The position numbers were made by a program, and so were the translations under genes. Below, piece by piece: positions 44,308 to 53,584 of a DNA stretch of 64,000 nt. Every line of letters begins with the position of its first letter. Within the stretch, counting starts at the first letter, position 1. The notes beneath the pieces are model-generated. The model did no database searches. It was not told the DNA's origin and saw only the letters and a program-made list of their open reading frames with translations. The DNA lies in contig NZ_CP091788.1 in the NCBI RefSeq assembly GCF_022024055.1, positions 3,286,001 to 3,350,000 on the forward strand. The letters run 5' to 3'. The DNA is from Prevotella sp. E2-28 (GTDB lineage Bacteria; Bacteroidota; Bacteroidia; Bacteroidales; Bacteroidaceae).

Positions 44308-45053
44308 GGGTTGTTGTTAGTCCTGAATATCAGAGCCTCAACGAATGGCTGTTACAGATACCACGGTTGTTTAGCGACAATCAGGGCGAATTACTGTTTA
44401 GTGGTCGCAACCAAATTCGTTTATTCGAGGTTCATGGTGAGAAGTTCGTCGTAAAGCGTTTTAAACGCAACGACATCTTCAAGACACTCATCTACACCTT
44501 TTTCAGGAAGAGCAAAGCCCGCCGGTCGTACGAGAATGCCGTAGAACTCAGAAAACGTGGTTTTCATACGCCATCAGAAATAGCTTACATAGAATGTACC
44601 ACCTGTGGGCTAGTTACCCAGGTTTATTACGTATGCGCCTATACTGACGGACAACCGATTCGTCCACGCCTTATCGAACAGGAGCCCTTGGATGAGTCTT
44701 TGGCTGTGGCTTATGCCCGTTATGTAGCATCACTCCATGAGGCAGGCGTATTACATCGTGATTTGAATCCTACAAATGTCTTGGTCGATGCAGAGAATCA
44801 TTTTGAACTGATAGATATCAATCGTATGAGGTTTTTTGATGGACCTGTTCCAAAAAACGATTGCATGGAGAATCTGACGCTCTTCTATTGGCTGACCCCT
44901 GCTTATCGTTTCATTCTCAACGAATATGCCCATCAACGTGGCTGGAATGATGCCGATATTGAGGAGGCCATTCGCGTAAAAGAGCGTCATGACAAGCGAT
45001 GGATTCGCAGGAAAAAAATAACCCACTTAGGAAAATATGAAGTATTACATTGA
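44304..45053 (+). CDS. Kdo/heptose-kinase-like lipopolysaccharide kinase
   Basis: 249 residues with a minimal protein-kinase fold: Lys51 in KFVVKRF, catalytic loop HRDLNPTNVL (151-160) and metal-binding Asp171 in LIDINRMRF. The WaaP/KdkA group phosphorylates core sugars such as Kdo or heptose with ATP, which suits this locus. Kinase specificity is inferred from context. Overlaps the next gene by 17 bases. Confidence 0.88.
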   Translation: MRVVVSPEYQSLNEWLLQIPRLFSDNQGELLFSGRNQIRLFEVHGEKFVVKRFKRNDIFKTLIYTFFRKSKARRSYENAVELRKRGFHTPSEIAYIECTTCGLVTQVYYVCAYTDGQPIRPRLIEQEPLDESLAVAYARYVASLHEAGVLHRDLNPTNVLVDAENHFELIDINRMRFFDGPVPKNDCMENLTLFYWLTPAYRFILNEYAHQRGWNDADIEEAIRVKERHDKRWIRRKKITHLGKYEVLH

Positions 45054-46038
45054 AGTAGGAACAATCAATAAAGCCAAGCAGGATATTGACGAGATTTGTC
45101 GCAGGGAAGGTTTTTCAAACTTGACCCGACATAATTTCGGCAAGGGAGGTGTAGGGCGCTTCTTGACAAAACTGCTCAGCGTGATAAGTATCTTATGGTG
45201 CTTGAAGAAAGGCGACATGCTCTTTCTGCAGTATCCCATGAAGAAGTTCTACTATATGGCGTGTTCGCTGGCAAAGATGAAAGGTGCCAAGGTAGTAACC
45301 GTCATTCATGACTTAGGTGCTTTCCGTCGTCATAAGCTGACCCCAGAAGGCGAGAACAAACGCCTATCGAAGACCGACTTCTTGATTGTCCATAATCCTA
45401 CGATGCGCCAGTATCTGTTGGATCACGGCTATAAGGGCGGTATCCATTGTCTGCAAATCTTTGACTATCTCTCACCAAACCAACCTGCCAATTATGCCTC
45501 TCCTCATACCCCGTGGCGAGTAGTCTATGCTGGCAATCTGGCACGATGGCGCAATGAATTTCTCTACAAGCTGGACCCCATCTTGAAAGGATGGCAGATG
45601 GATCTCTATGGTAAGGGATTCGACGACAAAGACAACCATTGTGACCAGTTGTGCTATCATGGTTTCATCGCCAGTGACGATTTCATTGCTAAGGCTGAGG
45701 CTGATTTCGGATTGGTGTGGGACGGCGATTCCTTTGATGAATGCACAGGCGACTGGGGCGAGTATCTGCGTATCAACGACCCACATAAGACCTCATTCTA
45801 TCTTCGTGCAGGCATTCCTGTCATCGTCTGGAAGGAAGCAGCTATGGCACCGTTTATTGAAAAAGAGAACGTAGGCATTATTGTTGAAAGTCTGTCACAG
45901 ATTGAAGGTCGTCTGAAAGCCCTGTCGGCAGAAGAGTACGCTAAGATGCGTAAGGCCGCTATAGTCATGAGCCAGCGACTGAACGAAGGTTATTATATCA
46001 AAGAAGGATTAAAAGCTGCAGAGAAATGTATAAGATAA
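45037..46038 (+). CDS. Glycosyltransferase, galactofuranosyltransferase-like
   Basis: 333 residues, GT-B fold. Recognised by the N-terminal YIEVGTINKAKQDIDEI, GDMLFLQYPMKKFYYMACSL, VTVIHDLGAFRR and FLIVHNPTMRQYL, a pattern of beta-1,6-galactofuranosyltransferases of the WbbI kind. The C-terminal nucleotide-binding part has DFGLVWDGDSFD and LRAGIPVIVWKEAAMAPFIEKENVG. UDP-galactopyranose mutase, which makes the donor, is encoded at 52461. Overlaps both neighbours. Confidence 0.82.
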   Translation: MKYYIEVGTINKAKQDIDEICRREGFSNLTRHNFGKGGVGRFLTKLLSVISILWCLKKGDMLFLQYPMKKFYYMACSLAKMKGAKVVTVIHDLGAFRRHKLTPEGENKRLSKTDFLIVHNPTMRQYLLDHGYKGGIHCLQIFDYLSPNQPANYASPHTPWRVVYAGNLARWRNEFLYKLDPILKGWQMDLYGKGFDDKDNHCDQLCYHGFIASDDFIAKAEADFGLVWDGDSFDECTGDWGEYLRINDPHKTSFYLRAGIPVIVWKEAAMAPFIEKENVGIIVESLSQIEGRLKALSAEEYAKMRKAAIVMSQRLNEGYYIKEGLKAAEKCIR

Positions 46039-47081
46039 GATTCATGCCCTACCGCGAAGGTCTGGCTACCATCATGCATCGCCAGACGCCTGGTCATCAC
46101 CTCCGTTCACAGGACGGACGCTATGAGTTCTGTCTTGACGACTCAATGGAAGAGGCTGACTTCTGGGTAGTCCAGGGAAAAGGCGTTCGCGACGTACAGA
46201 CCTGCCGTGTGGCTCCCGAGAATACTATTCTACTCACTACTGAGCCCCATTCCGTATTGGTTTATCCACAGCGCTATATTGATCAGTTTGGTTTGGTCAT
46301 CAGTTGTCAGCAGCAAATGCATCATCGCAACGTGAAGTATGGACCTGCTATCCTGCCTTGGTTTGTAGGCTATAAACCAGCACCACTATCAGCAGGCATC
46401 CCTTATACCTTCTCGCAGGACTATGACTCATTGAGTAAACCTACGGTTGTTGAAAAGACAAAACTTCTCTCTGTCATCACCAGTAACAAAGCCTTTACCC
46501 GTGGCCATCTGGACCGTATTAAGTTCGTAGAGAAGCTAAAAGCCCATTTCGGAGACCAGATAGATATTTTCGGGCGTGGTTTCCGTGCGTTTGACGATAA
46601 GTGGGATGTCCTTCATCCATACAAATACCACATTGCCATCGAGAATTCTTCTGAGCCTTATTATTGGACCGAGAAGATTAGCGACTGCTATCTGGCAGGA
46701 ACATTCCCCATCTATCATGGCTGTACAAACCTAAGTGATTATTTCAGTCGGGAATCTTTCGAGCCCATTGACATCCGTCGGCCTGATCAGGCTATTCTGA
46801 CAATAGAACAGTTAATCAAGGAACAACGCTATGAGAAGTCTGTGGCCGTGCTCGATGAGATGAAACAACGTGTGCTGGGCGAGTACAACATGTTTGAGTA
46901 CACAGCTCGTCTATGCGACCAGTTAAATCCCGATGCGCCCAAGCAACAAGTTAGTATTCAGCCTTGTAAGAGTGGACTTGACTGGCGTAATTTTTTCAAT
47001 TATACATTCTCTCAAAATTATTATAAACTACGTATAAAATTACATTTCTTAAGATATGGAAACCAATTACAATCCAAATGA
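46026..47081 (+). CDS. Family 10 glycosyltransferase (alpha-1,3-fucosyltransferase-like)
   Basis: 351 residues. The C-terminal half carries the GT10 donor-binding pattern: KTKLLSVITSNKAFTRGHLDRIKFVEKL, DIFGRGFR, KYHIAIENSSEPYYWTEKISDCYLAGTFPIYHGC. These enzymes usually use GDP-fucose; no GDP-fucose genes are in the window. Overlaps the LicD gene by 26 bases. Confidence 0.88.
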   Translation: MYKIRFMPYREGLATIMHRQTPGHHLRSQDGRYEFCLDDSMEEADFWVVQGKGVRDVQTCRVAPENTILLTTEPHSVLVYPQRYIDQFGLVISCQQQMHHRNVKYGPAILPWFVGYKPAPLSAGIPYTFSQDYDSLSKPTVVEKTKLLSVITSNKAFTRGHLDRIKFVEKLKAHFGDQIDIFGRGFRAFDDKWDVLHPYKYHIAIENSSEPYYWTEKISDCYLAGTFPIYHGCTNLSDYFSRESFEPIDIRRPDQAILTIEQLIKEQRYEKSVAVLDEMKQRVLGEYNMFEYTARLCDQLNPDAPKQQVSIQPCKSGLDWRNFFNYTFSQNYYKLRIKLHFLRYGNQLQSK

Positions 47082-47928
47082 ACAGGCGCTGGCACTACAT
47101 GGTGATCGTATCAACGACGAGACCCGCGAGATACAAAGTTGTCTTTTAGGAATCTTAAAAGCAATCGACAACGTATGTCGCGAGCATCATTTGCGCTATT
47201 ATCTTTTCGCAGGCACAATGTTGGGAGCAGTACGTCACAAGGGGTTTGTACCTTGGGACGATGATGCTGACATCGCAATGCCTAGGCCTGACTATGAAGA
47301 ATTTCTGAAGCATGCAAATGAATGGCTACCTGAACGATATGAACTAGTACGTGCCGGTGCCCCAATGAATTATCCTTATGTTTTTGCTCGTGTGCAGGAC
47401 AATAACACGACCTATCAGCCACGCCGTAGTTTTGAATTCCTTGGAGGATTGCCCGTTGACGTGTTTCCACTCGATGGTATGGTGAAACCAGGCTTTCGTC
47501 GCTGGTGGCACTATTTCCGCTATCGTAAACTGTGGCACCTGATTTACTTTGCCTATACAGACCCCTACAAGCACGGAAAAGGTTTTCGTTCATTTTTGAC
47601 ACTTGCCATTAGGAAAATATTCCCTCCACTTATGTTGCAGGAGAAAATAGACCAATTACGCAAGGAATATGACTTTGAAACTTCATCGCTAGTGGTTGAC
47701 CACGACAACCGCCCTGAACATGGTATAGTACCTAAGGAAGTCATTGGCACACCTGTACCATATGAGTTTGCAGACACTACGCTTATGGGAGTTGCAAATC
47801 CTGATGCATACCTGCGATGCTGGTATGGTAACTATATGGAAATACCTAAGGATATTCCTCGGACTTTCTATCGTTATCTGGACTTGAAAAAGCCTTGGAA
47901 AGTGTATGTCTCAGAACAGAAAAAATGA
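47056..47928 (+). CDS. LicD-family phosphotransferase, copy 1
   Basis: 290 residues, nucleotidyltransferase fold. Core motif LFAGTMLGAVRHKGFVPWDDDADIAM, with Asp68-70 and Asp72 as metal-binding residues. LicD proteins move phosphocholine, or in other species phosphoglycerol or another phospho-alcohol, from a CDP-linked donor to a glycan. Last gene of the plus-strand run; 14 bases from the convergent TagF-like gene. Confidence 0.92.
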   Translation: METNYNPNEQALALHGDRINDETREIQSCLLGILKAIDNVCREHHLRYYLFAGTMLGAVRHKGFVPWDDDADIAMPRPDYEEFLKHANEWLPERYELVRAGAPMNYPYVFARVQDNNTTYQPRRSFEFLGGLPVDVFPLDGMVKPGFRRWWHYFRYRKLWHLIYFAYTDPYKHGKGFRSFLTLAIRKIFPPLMLQEKIDQLRKEYDFETSSLVVDHDNRPEHGIVPKEVIGTPVPYEFADTTLMGVANPDAYLRCWYGNYMEIPKDIPRTFYRYLDLKKPWKVYVSEQKK

Positions 47929-47942
47929 TATAGATTTGAAGA

Positions 47943-48989
47943 CTACTTCACACGTCCGAAAGTCTTAATACTAACATATTTGCGCCACAGGTTGAGCTTG
48001 CGTTTCTCAGGCACACCGTGGCGCTTAATATATTGTTGCACCCCCTCCAACATTCGCTGTGCGCAGTTTCCATCGGTATATGGGTCATAGTTCTGAATAA
48101 TCCATTTCCGTTTCTCTGTCAGTTCCTTGTTATTAAACACCTCGTCATAAGCAGAGATAAGCTGCGAGGCATCATTGATATTTTTCCAATAGGGATCCTG
48201 ACTAACGGTATCAAGGGTGATGACGGGTTTATCAAGCAAAAGCATCTCATAAATAGTAGATGACGTATCACTAATCATCACATCGGCCATCAGCATATAT
48301 TTCGTCACGGCAAAGTCATCTTCAAAGATGACGTTTGAATAGTTCTCTGCCAATTGCTTATACTCATTTACCCATGCTTTTTGTGTCAGTGGATGCAGTT
48401 TTATAAGCAGCAAGATATCCTTTTTCGTCAGCAGTCTGATAAGGTCGTCTTTTATCTTGGGTAGTGACGAGAGCTTAGGAGAGAATGTTGGCGCATACAA
48501 CACCATTTTATCGCAACCATTATTCCAAAGCAAAGCTTTACGCTCTTCCTCAAAATCATGGCGATGACGTGCTATCCAGTCCTGACGGGTCCATCCCGTC
48601 TCCACTACCTCAAAGTCTTTATACGTTTCCTGAAGTTTCAGAAACTCCTGCGTGAAATAAGGACCTTGGGTCATATACATATCATAATAATTGCGGATAC
48701 GGAACTGGTCACGCTTCTCAGCAGCATAACCATGGAAGATACTGCACTTTACACCGCTTAGGTAATAAGGCACGATATTACCAGGGGCAAACACCGCATC
48801 AGGATGAAAATCATAAGCTTCCTGAATAGAGTTCGTCCAACGCACTTCGTTTCTTAATGGGAACTCTGGAATCTTTTTCTTGTGTACATACCACAGCACT
48901 TCATGACCTCCTTGGCGATCAGCCTCATCCTGTAGTGGGCGTACGATATCTACAGCATACTTATTTTCGCAAAAAAGCAGTATCTTCAT
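47943..48989 (-). CDS. CDP-glycerol glycerophosphotransferase-like (TagB/TagF family)
   Basis: 348 residues, GT-B fold. Seen: PDAVFAPGNIVPYYLSGVKCSIFHGYAAEKRDQF, VETGWTRQDWI, LWNNGCDKMVLYAPTFSPKLSS, LLIKLHPLTQ and the conserved VMISDTSSTIYEMLLLDKPVITLD. The family transfers glycerol phosphate (or ribitol phosphate) units from CDP donors in teichoic acid synthesis. It is shorter than Gram-positive TagF and lacks a long N-terminal extension. Coupled to the upstream LicD copy 2 by an ATGA overlap. Confidence 0.9.
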   Translation of the reverse strand: MKILLFCENKYAVDIVRPLQDEADRQGGHEVLWYVHKKKIPEFPLRNEVRWTNSIQEAYDFHPDAVFAPGNIVPYYLSGVKCSIFHGYAAEKRDQFRIRNYYDMYMTQGPYFTQEFLKLQETYKDFEVVETGWTRQDWIARHRHDFEEERKALLWNNGCDKMVLYAPTFSPKLSSLPKIKDDLIRLLTKKDILLLIKLHPLTQKAWVNEYKQLAENYSNVIFEDDFAVTKYMLMADVMISDTSSTIYEMLLLDKPVITLDTVSQDPYWKNINDASQLISAYDEVFNNKELTEKRKWIIQNYDPYTDGNCAQRMLEGVQQYIKRHGVPEKRKLNLWRKYVSIKTFGRVK

Positions 48990-49903
48990 TTCTTAATCTT
49001 TTTCATTAATCGTTTAAACAGCGAGCTGCTGTATTCCTTCTGCACCTCTGGCAACACCTCACGATAGTCGCGATGGGCATCAATAATCAGATTTCCATGT
49101 AGCGTATTGTCTCTCATCGGCGTCATGTAATTATCGCCATATTGCGTTCGCAGATACACATCCCATCCTGCAGGTGCTGGTACTTTCAAATCTTCAAAGT
49201 CAAGCCACACGGTTTCGTCATAAATGGCTTTCGGGTAAACGAGTTGTGTACCACTGAAACACAGAGCACCAACCTGTTCGTAGTCGGCCACAGGAAACTT
49301 GCGAAACCAGTCCTCTGCTTCCTTGAAGATCGTTGCCCATCCACGTTTCTTTACGGCTTGTTTCGCCTTTATCTTGCGGAAAACGAGTCCCAGTCTTCCT
49401 GAATAAAGGATATTAGTATTCTTGGCTTTCAGGAAACGCAGGATACGCTTACCTTTCTTGACAGCATCATTTGCCTCTTCAAGATTTTCGGGTACACCTT
49501 CCATAGGAAATACATCAATGAAAATACCCTGATGAAATGGTTGAAAACTGTCGCTGGGACGAATACACGTCGTACCGTCCATGCGTAACTGTGCATGGCT
49601 ACGATAGTAGTCCGTATCCGTATAGGCTGTCTGATAAAAGAACGGATGCTGGAACTCCTGAGGCGCTATTTCCAGCAAACGGTCATAGTCGTCACGCATC
49701 ATCGCCACATCCACATCATCATCCCAAGGAATGAATCCTTTATGGCGTACGGCTCCAAGCAGCGAACCGCCATCTATCCAGCAACGCAGATTATGCCGTT
49801 GACACACATCTATAAATTTCTCCAGCAGATCCAGTTGTACCTGCCAGAGTTCTTGTAGCTGTTCATCGAGTTCGTAACCTTGTTTTTCCCGTATCTTATG
49901 CAT
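48986..49903 (-). CDS. LicD-family phosphotransferase, copy 2
   Basis: 305 residues. Core IDGGSLLGAVRHKGFIPWDDDVDVAMMRDDYD with Asp61-63 and Asp65. Only the core resembles copy 1. It begins a two-gene minus-strand unit with the TagF-like gene, divergent from the aminotransferase-cytidylyltransferase pair. TAACTTTG box at 49924-49931. Confidence 0.92.
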   Translation of the reverse strand: MHKIREKQGYELDEQLQELWQVQLDLLEKFIDVCQRHNLRCWIDGGSLLGAVRHKGFIPWDDDVDVAMMRDDYDRLLEIAPQEFQHPFFYQTAYTDTDYYRSHAQLRMDGTTCIRPSDSFQPFHQGIFIDVFPMEGVPENLEEANDAVKKGKRILRFLKAKNTNILYSGRLGLVFRKIKAKQAVKKRGWATIFKEAEDWFRKFPVADYEQVGALCFSGTQLVYPKAIYDETVWLDFEDLKVPAPAGWDVYLRTQYGDNYMTPMRDNTLHGNLIIDAHRDYREVLPEVQKEYSSSLFKRLMKKIKK

Positions 49904-49923
49904 GGCAATTGTTTATTTTTCTG

Positions 49924-49982
49924 CAAAGTTAATCATTTTTTTATAGATATGACGCTCTGTTCGAAAAAGTTTTGTATTTTTG
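49924..49982. promoter_or_regulatory. Divergent promoters of the phospho-alcohol genes
   Basis: TAACTTTG on the minus strand (49924-49931) faces TATTTTTG on the plus strand (49975-49982). The LicD-TagF unit and the aminotransferase-cytidylyltransferase unit thus share about 110 bases of control region. Confidence 0.55.
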
Positions 49983-50010
49983 CAAAGAAAATACAAGAGA
50001 TAGAATAAAA

Positions 50011-51087
50011 ATGCTGAATTTTACTGTTGGACCTGTGATGTCAAGCGAAGCCGTGCGTGCTATTGGCAGTGAGCAGGTACCTTATTTCCGTACTCCAGAA
50101 TTCTCTGAGGTAATGTTTCAGAACGAGCGCCTGATGCTCCAGTTTACCCATGCCCCAAAGGGAAGCCGCGTCTGTTTCATGACGACTTCTGGAACAGGGT
50201 CTATGGAAGCCTCTGTTATGAATGTTCTTTCTGCTGATGATAAGGCTATTGTCGTGAATGGCGGCTCTTTTGGTCACCGTTTTGTTGAGTTGCTGCAGCT
50301 TCACCAGATACCTCATCACGAAATAAGCCTTGAATATGGCCAATCATTGATAGAAGAACATTTGGTCCCCCTTGCCAACCAAGGTTACACAGCCTTTTTG
50401 GTCAACATGGGTGAGACCTCAACCGGTGTGCTGTATGATATGCCGATGATTAGCCGATTCTGTCGCGAGAATGGCTTATTACTCATAGTTGACGCTATCA
50501 GTACGTTCATGGCCGACCCGTTCGATATGGAGGCATTAGGAGCCGACGTCATGATTACTGGTTCACAGAAAGCGCTGGCCTGTCCTCCAGGTATCTCACT
50601 CATCGTCCTATCACCCCGTGCTTTAGAACGTGTTGAAAATCATCATTCCGTATCCATGTACTTGGATTTGAAGTTAGCATTGAAGAATGGCGAGCGCGGA
50701 CAGACACCCTTCACACCTGCAGTAGGTACCCTGCTGCAAATCAATCAGCGCCTGCGCGATGTTGAGGCAGCAGGTGGCATTGAGAGTGAACTGAAACGTA
50801 TGAAGGTTCTCTCGCAGGACTTCCGTCAGAAAGTGGCTGTGCTACCCTTCGAGATGTTTACCACCTCGCCTCAGAATGGTGTAACAGCTCTTCATCCTAA
50901 GAACACATCGGCTTATGACATCTTCACTATCTTGAAAGATGAATACCAGATATGGATATGTCCTAATGGTGGTGATTTGCGCGACCGTGTGTTCCGTGTG
51001 GGACATCTGGGCGCTCTGACCACTGACGACAACACCACACTGGTGAATGCCATGCTTGATATGCAAAAAAGAGGACTCATCAAATGA
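50011..51087 (+). CDS. Class V aminotransferase (alanine/serine-glyoxylate or AEP-transaminase-like)
   Basis: I start at 50011 (MLNFTVGPVM) rather than the in-frame Met at 49972, which lies within the promoter. 358 residues. PLP lysine Lys187 in MITGSQKALACPPG, with DAISTFMADPFD upstream and FRVGHLGALT near the end. The fold covers serine-pyruvate, alanine-glyoxylate and 2-aminoethylphosphonate transaminases; sequence alone does not decide. Coupled to the cytidylyltransferase by an ATGA overlap, which suggests it makes or modifies the alcohol that is activated there. No PEP mutase is present. Confidence 0.88.
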   Translation: MLNFTVGPVMSSEAVRAIGSEQVPYFRTPEFSEVMFQNERLMLQFTHAPKGSRVCFMTTSGTGSMEASVMNVLSADDKAIVVNGGSFGHRFVELLQLHQIPHHEISLEYGQSLIEEHLVPLANQGYTAFLVNMGETSTGVLYDMPMISRFCRENGLLLIVDAISTFMADPFDMEALGADVMITGSQKALACPPGISLIVLSPRALERVENHHSVSMYLDLKLALKNGERGQTPFTPAVGTLLQINQRLRDVEAAGGIESELKRMKVLSQDFRQKVAVLPFEMFTTSPQNGVTALHPKNTSAYDIFTILKDEYQIWICPNGGDLRDRVFRVGHLGALTTDDNTTLVNAMLDMQKRGLIK

Positions 51088-52427
51088 AGAAAGTCATCAC
51101 ATACGGCACCTACGACCTGCTGCACTATGGGCATATCCGTCTGCTTGAGCGGGCCAAAGCCTTAGGCGACTACCTCATTGTTGGAGTCACAGCCGATGGT
51201 TTCGACATGGCTCGCGGAAAGCTGAACGTAGAGCAGTCGTTAATAGAGCGTATTGAGGCTGTACGTGCCACGGGTATTGCCGATGAGATTATCGTTGAGG
51301 AATACGAAGGACAGAAGATTGACGACATCCGTCGCTTTGGCGTTGACATCTTTGCCATTGGCAGCGACTGGAAGGGGAAGTTCGACTACCTTAAAGAGTT
51401 CTGTCAGGTGGTCTATCTGGATCGCACCGAGGGTATCTCCAGTACAGAGCTCCGCTCCAAAGAACATAGCGTACGACTGGGGTTGGTTGGTGAGTCGCCC
51501 ATATTGAATAAGTTCGCGCGAGAGAGCCAATATGTCAACGGACTGGCTATCAGTGGTGTGTGTAGCGAGAATTCACGATTACTCTCTGATGCCCTGAAGA
51601 CGCAATGCTTACCAATGAACAGGTATGAGGAACTGCTCAGCAATAGTGATGCCATCTATATCATCTCTAATCCGCGCTGCCATTACGAGCATATCCGCAA
51701 AGCGTTGGAAAAGGGCTGCCATGTGATGTGCGAGTCGCCTATCGTCATTAACCCTGAGCAACTTTCAGAACTACGCCAGTTGGCAAAAGCCCATAACTGT
51801 CTGCTCTTCGACTCTCTGAAGACTGCATACGCCATGGCTTATTCTCGTCTTATCCTGTTGGCAAAGAGTGGTGCTATAGGTCAGGTGATGTCAGTTGATG
51901 CCACGTGCACCAGCATGACGAATCTGGAAATGAGCGACGAGCGTGACATGAAGTATCTTTGGAACAGTATCGGTGCTTGGGGACCTACGGCCTTGCTGCC
52001 CATCTTCCAACTGTTAGGCACCAATTACAATAGCAAGATGATTACCACTCACCTGATGGAGGACACAAGCGATTTCGATACCTTCACAAAGATTGCATTC
52101 GTTTATCCTCATGCCGTTGCCTCATTGAAAGTAGGTCAGGGCGTGAAATCAGAAGGCGAGTTGGTCATTTCTGGTACTAAAGGCTATATCTATGTACCAG
52201 CCCCTTGGTGGAAGACCGACTATTTTGAGGTGCGCTACGAGAATCCTGCCGACAACCGTCGCTACTTCTATCAACTCGATGGTGAAGGCATCCGCTACAT
52301 GCTGGTTGTTTTCAAGCGTGCCATCCAAACGGGCACCACGGCAGCTTATGTTGACGAACAGACCTCAGCAGCCTTTGTTGATGTTATTAGTGATTTCTAC
52401 AATAAAAAAGATACGATCATCATTTGA
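51084..52427 (+). CDS. Cytidylyltransferase fused to a Gfo/Idh/MocA-like domain
   Basis: 447 residues. The first 125 are a TagD-type cytidylyltransferase (glycerol-3-phosphate or phosphoethanolamine type): TYGTYDLLHYGHIRLL with His14 and His17, and RTEGISSTELR at 114-124. Residues about 130-447 have the layout of a Gfo/Idh/MocA oxidoreductase (LGLVGESPILNKFA, IYIISNPRCHYEHIRKAL), but the usual Gly-x-Gly-x-x-Gly is not intact and the EKP motif reads ESP (217-219), so the catalytic lysine is missing. The fusion probably makes a CDP-alcohol; the second domain may be non-catalytic or have changed chemistry. Confidence 0.9.
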   Translation: MKKVITYGTYDLLHYGHIRLLERAKALGDYLIVGVTADGFDMARGKLNVEQSLIERIEAVRATGIADEIIVEEYEGQKIDDIRRFGVDIFAIGSDWKGKFDYLKEFCQVVYLDRTEGISSTELRSKEHSVRLGLVGESPILNKFARESQYVNGLAISGVCSENSRLLSDALKTQCLPMNRYEELLSNSDAIYIISNPRCHYEHIRKALEKGCHVMCESPIVINPEQLSELRQLAKAHNCLLFDSLKTAYAMAYSRLILLAKSGAIGQVMSVDATCTSMTNLEMSDERDMKYLWNSIGAWGPTALLPIFQLLGTNYNSKMITTHLMEDTSDFDTFTKIAFVYPHAVASLKVGQGVKSEGELVISGTKGYIYVPAPWWKTDYFEVRYENPADNRRYFYQLDGEGIRYMLVVFKRAIQTGTTAAYVDEQTSAAFVDVISDFYNKKDTIII

Positions 52428-52441
52428 TGGTCGTATCTTTT
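52406..52441. terminator. Bidirectional terminator spanning a stop codon
   Basis: AAAAGATACGATCATC (52406-52421) pairs with GATGGTCGTATCTTTT (52426-52441): 16 bp with one G-T pair and a 4-nt loop. The TGA stop of the fusion gene lies inside it. It serves the plus-strand gene and glf on the minus strand. Confidence 0.85.
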
Positions 52442-52460
52442 CCTTTATACCTTTTCATTC

Positions 52461-53579
52461 TTATTCTATCTTCATTTTCAGCACCTTCTCCACGATGGGT
52501 GCCATGTCGTAGTATCGATATTCCGCTAACCGTCCGCCAAAGATCACATTCGGACAGTCATGAGCCAATTGCCTATACTGTTCTGCCAACTGGTTATTAC
52601 GCTCATCATTAATCGGATAATAAGGTTCCATACCTGGTTTCCATTCCATGCTGTATTCACGTGAAATCACTGTACGGGGCACATCATAGACCTGCTGTCC
52701 GAACATCTCGAAATGCTTATGTTCAATAATACGGGTGTAGGGTACCTGAGCCTCCGTATAGTTCACCACGGCATTACCTTGATAGTTTGGTGTGTCTAGA
52801 GTCTGCTGTTCAAAGTTCACTGTACGATACTCCAACTGTCCGAAACGGTAATCAAAGAACTCATCAATCTTTCCTGTGAACACAATCTTCTCGGCTACTC
52901 CTTCCCAATAGTTTCTGTCAGCAAAGAAATCCGTGTTGGTACGTGTCTCCACCCCCTCCAACAATCCGTCAATCAACTTATTATATCCACCAATAGGAAT
53001 GCCTTGATAGCTATCATTAAAATAGTTATTATCGAATACCATACGAACGGGCAATCGCTTGATGATGAATGCCGGCAGCTCCTTACACGGACGTCCCCAT
53101 TGTTTCTCGGTGTAACCTTTGATAAGCTTTTCGTAGATATCACGACCTACAAGCGTCAGCGCCTGTTCCTCCAGATTACTTGGCTCTCCACCGTTCAACT
53201 GGTGTTGTGCCTCCTGCTTCTGCGCTTCAATCATCCGCTGCGCCTCATCAGGTGTGATTACGCCCCACATCTGATAGAAGGTGTTCATATTAAACGGCAG
53301 ATTATAGAGCCGCCCCTGATAGTTGGCCACAGGCGAGTTGGTATAGCGGTTGAATGGCACAATATGATTCACAAACTGCCACACCTCCTGATTCGAGGTA
53401 TGGAAGATGTGAGCACCATACTTATGTACATTGATGCCCTCCACCTGTTCACAATAGACGTTGCCGCCCAAGTGCGGACGCTTGTCGATAACCAGACAGC
53501 GTTTCCCTTGTCGCGAAGCTCTATAGGCAAAAGTAGCTCCAAAGAGTCCGGCACCTACTATTAGGTAATCGTACATCAT
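52461..53579 (-). CDS. glf: UDP-galactopyranose mutase
   Basis: Flavoenzyme converting UDP-galactopyranose to UDP-galactofuranose. 372 residues. FAD-binding YLIVGAGLFGATFA at the N-terminus, then KRPHLGGNVYCEQVEGI, YGAHIFHTSN, KGYTEKQWGRPCKELPAF and the C-terminal GRLAEYRYYDM. Supplies the donor for the galactofuranosyltransferase-like gene at 45037. The second Met (53576) is an equally possible start. Five bases after the sirtuin gene. Confidence 0.96.
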   Translation of the reverse strand: MMYDYLIVGAGLFGATFAYRASRQGKRCLVIDKRPHLGGNVYCEQVEGINVHKYGAHIFHTSNQEVWQFVNHIVPFNRYTNSPVANYQGRLYNLPFNMNTFYQMWGVITPDEAQRMIEAQKQEAQHQLNGGEPSNLEEQALTLVGRDIYEKLIKGYTEKQWGRPCKELPAFIIKRLPVRMVFDNNYFNDSYQGIPIGGYNKLIDGLLEGVETRTNTDFFADRNYWEGVAEKIVFTGKIDEFFDYRFGQLEYRTVNFEQQTLDTPNYQGNAVVNYTEAQVPYTRIIEHKHFEMFGQQVYDVPRTVISREYSMEWKPGMEPYYPINDERNNQLAEQYRQLAHDCPNVIFGGRLAEYRYYDMAPIVEKVLKMKIE

Positions 53580-53584
53580 TCGTA

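Noticed and set aside
50011..52427. Phosphonate (2-aminoethylphosphonate) biosynthesis
   Set aside because: The aminotransferase family would allow it, but there is no PEP mutase or phosphonopyruvate decarboxylase, and the cytidylyltransferase is of the TagD type, not the LicC-like type known for phosphonate activation.
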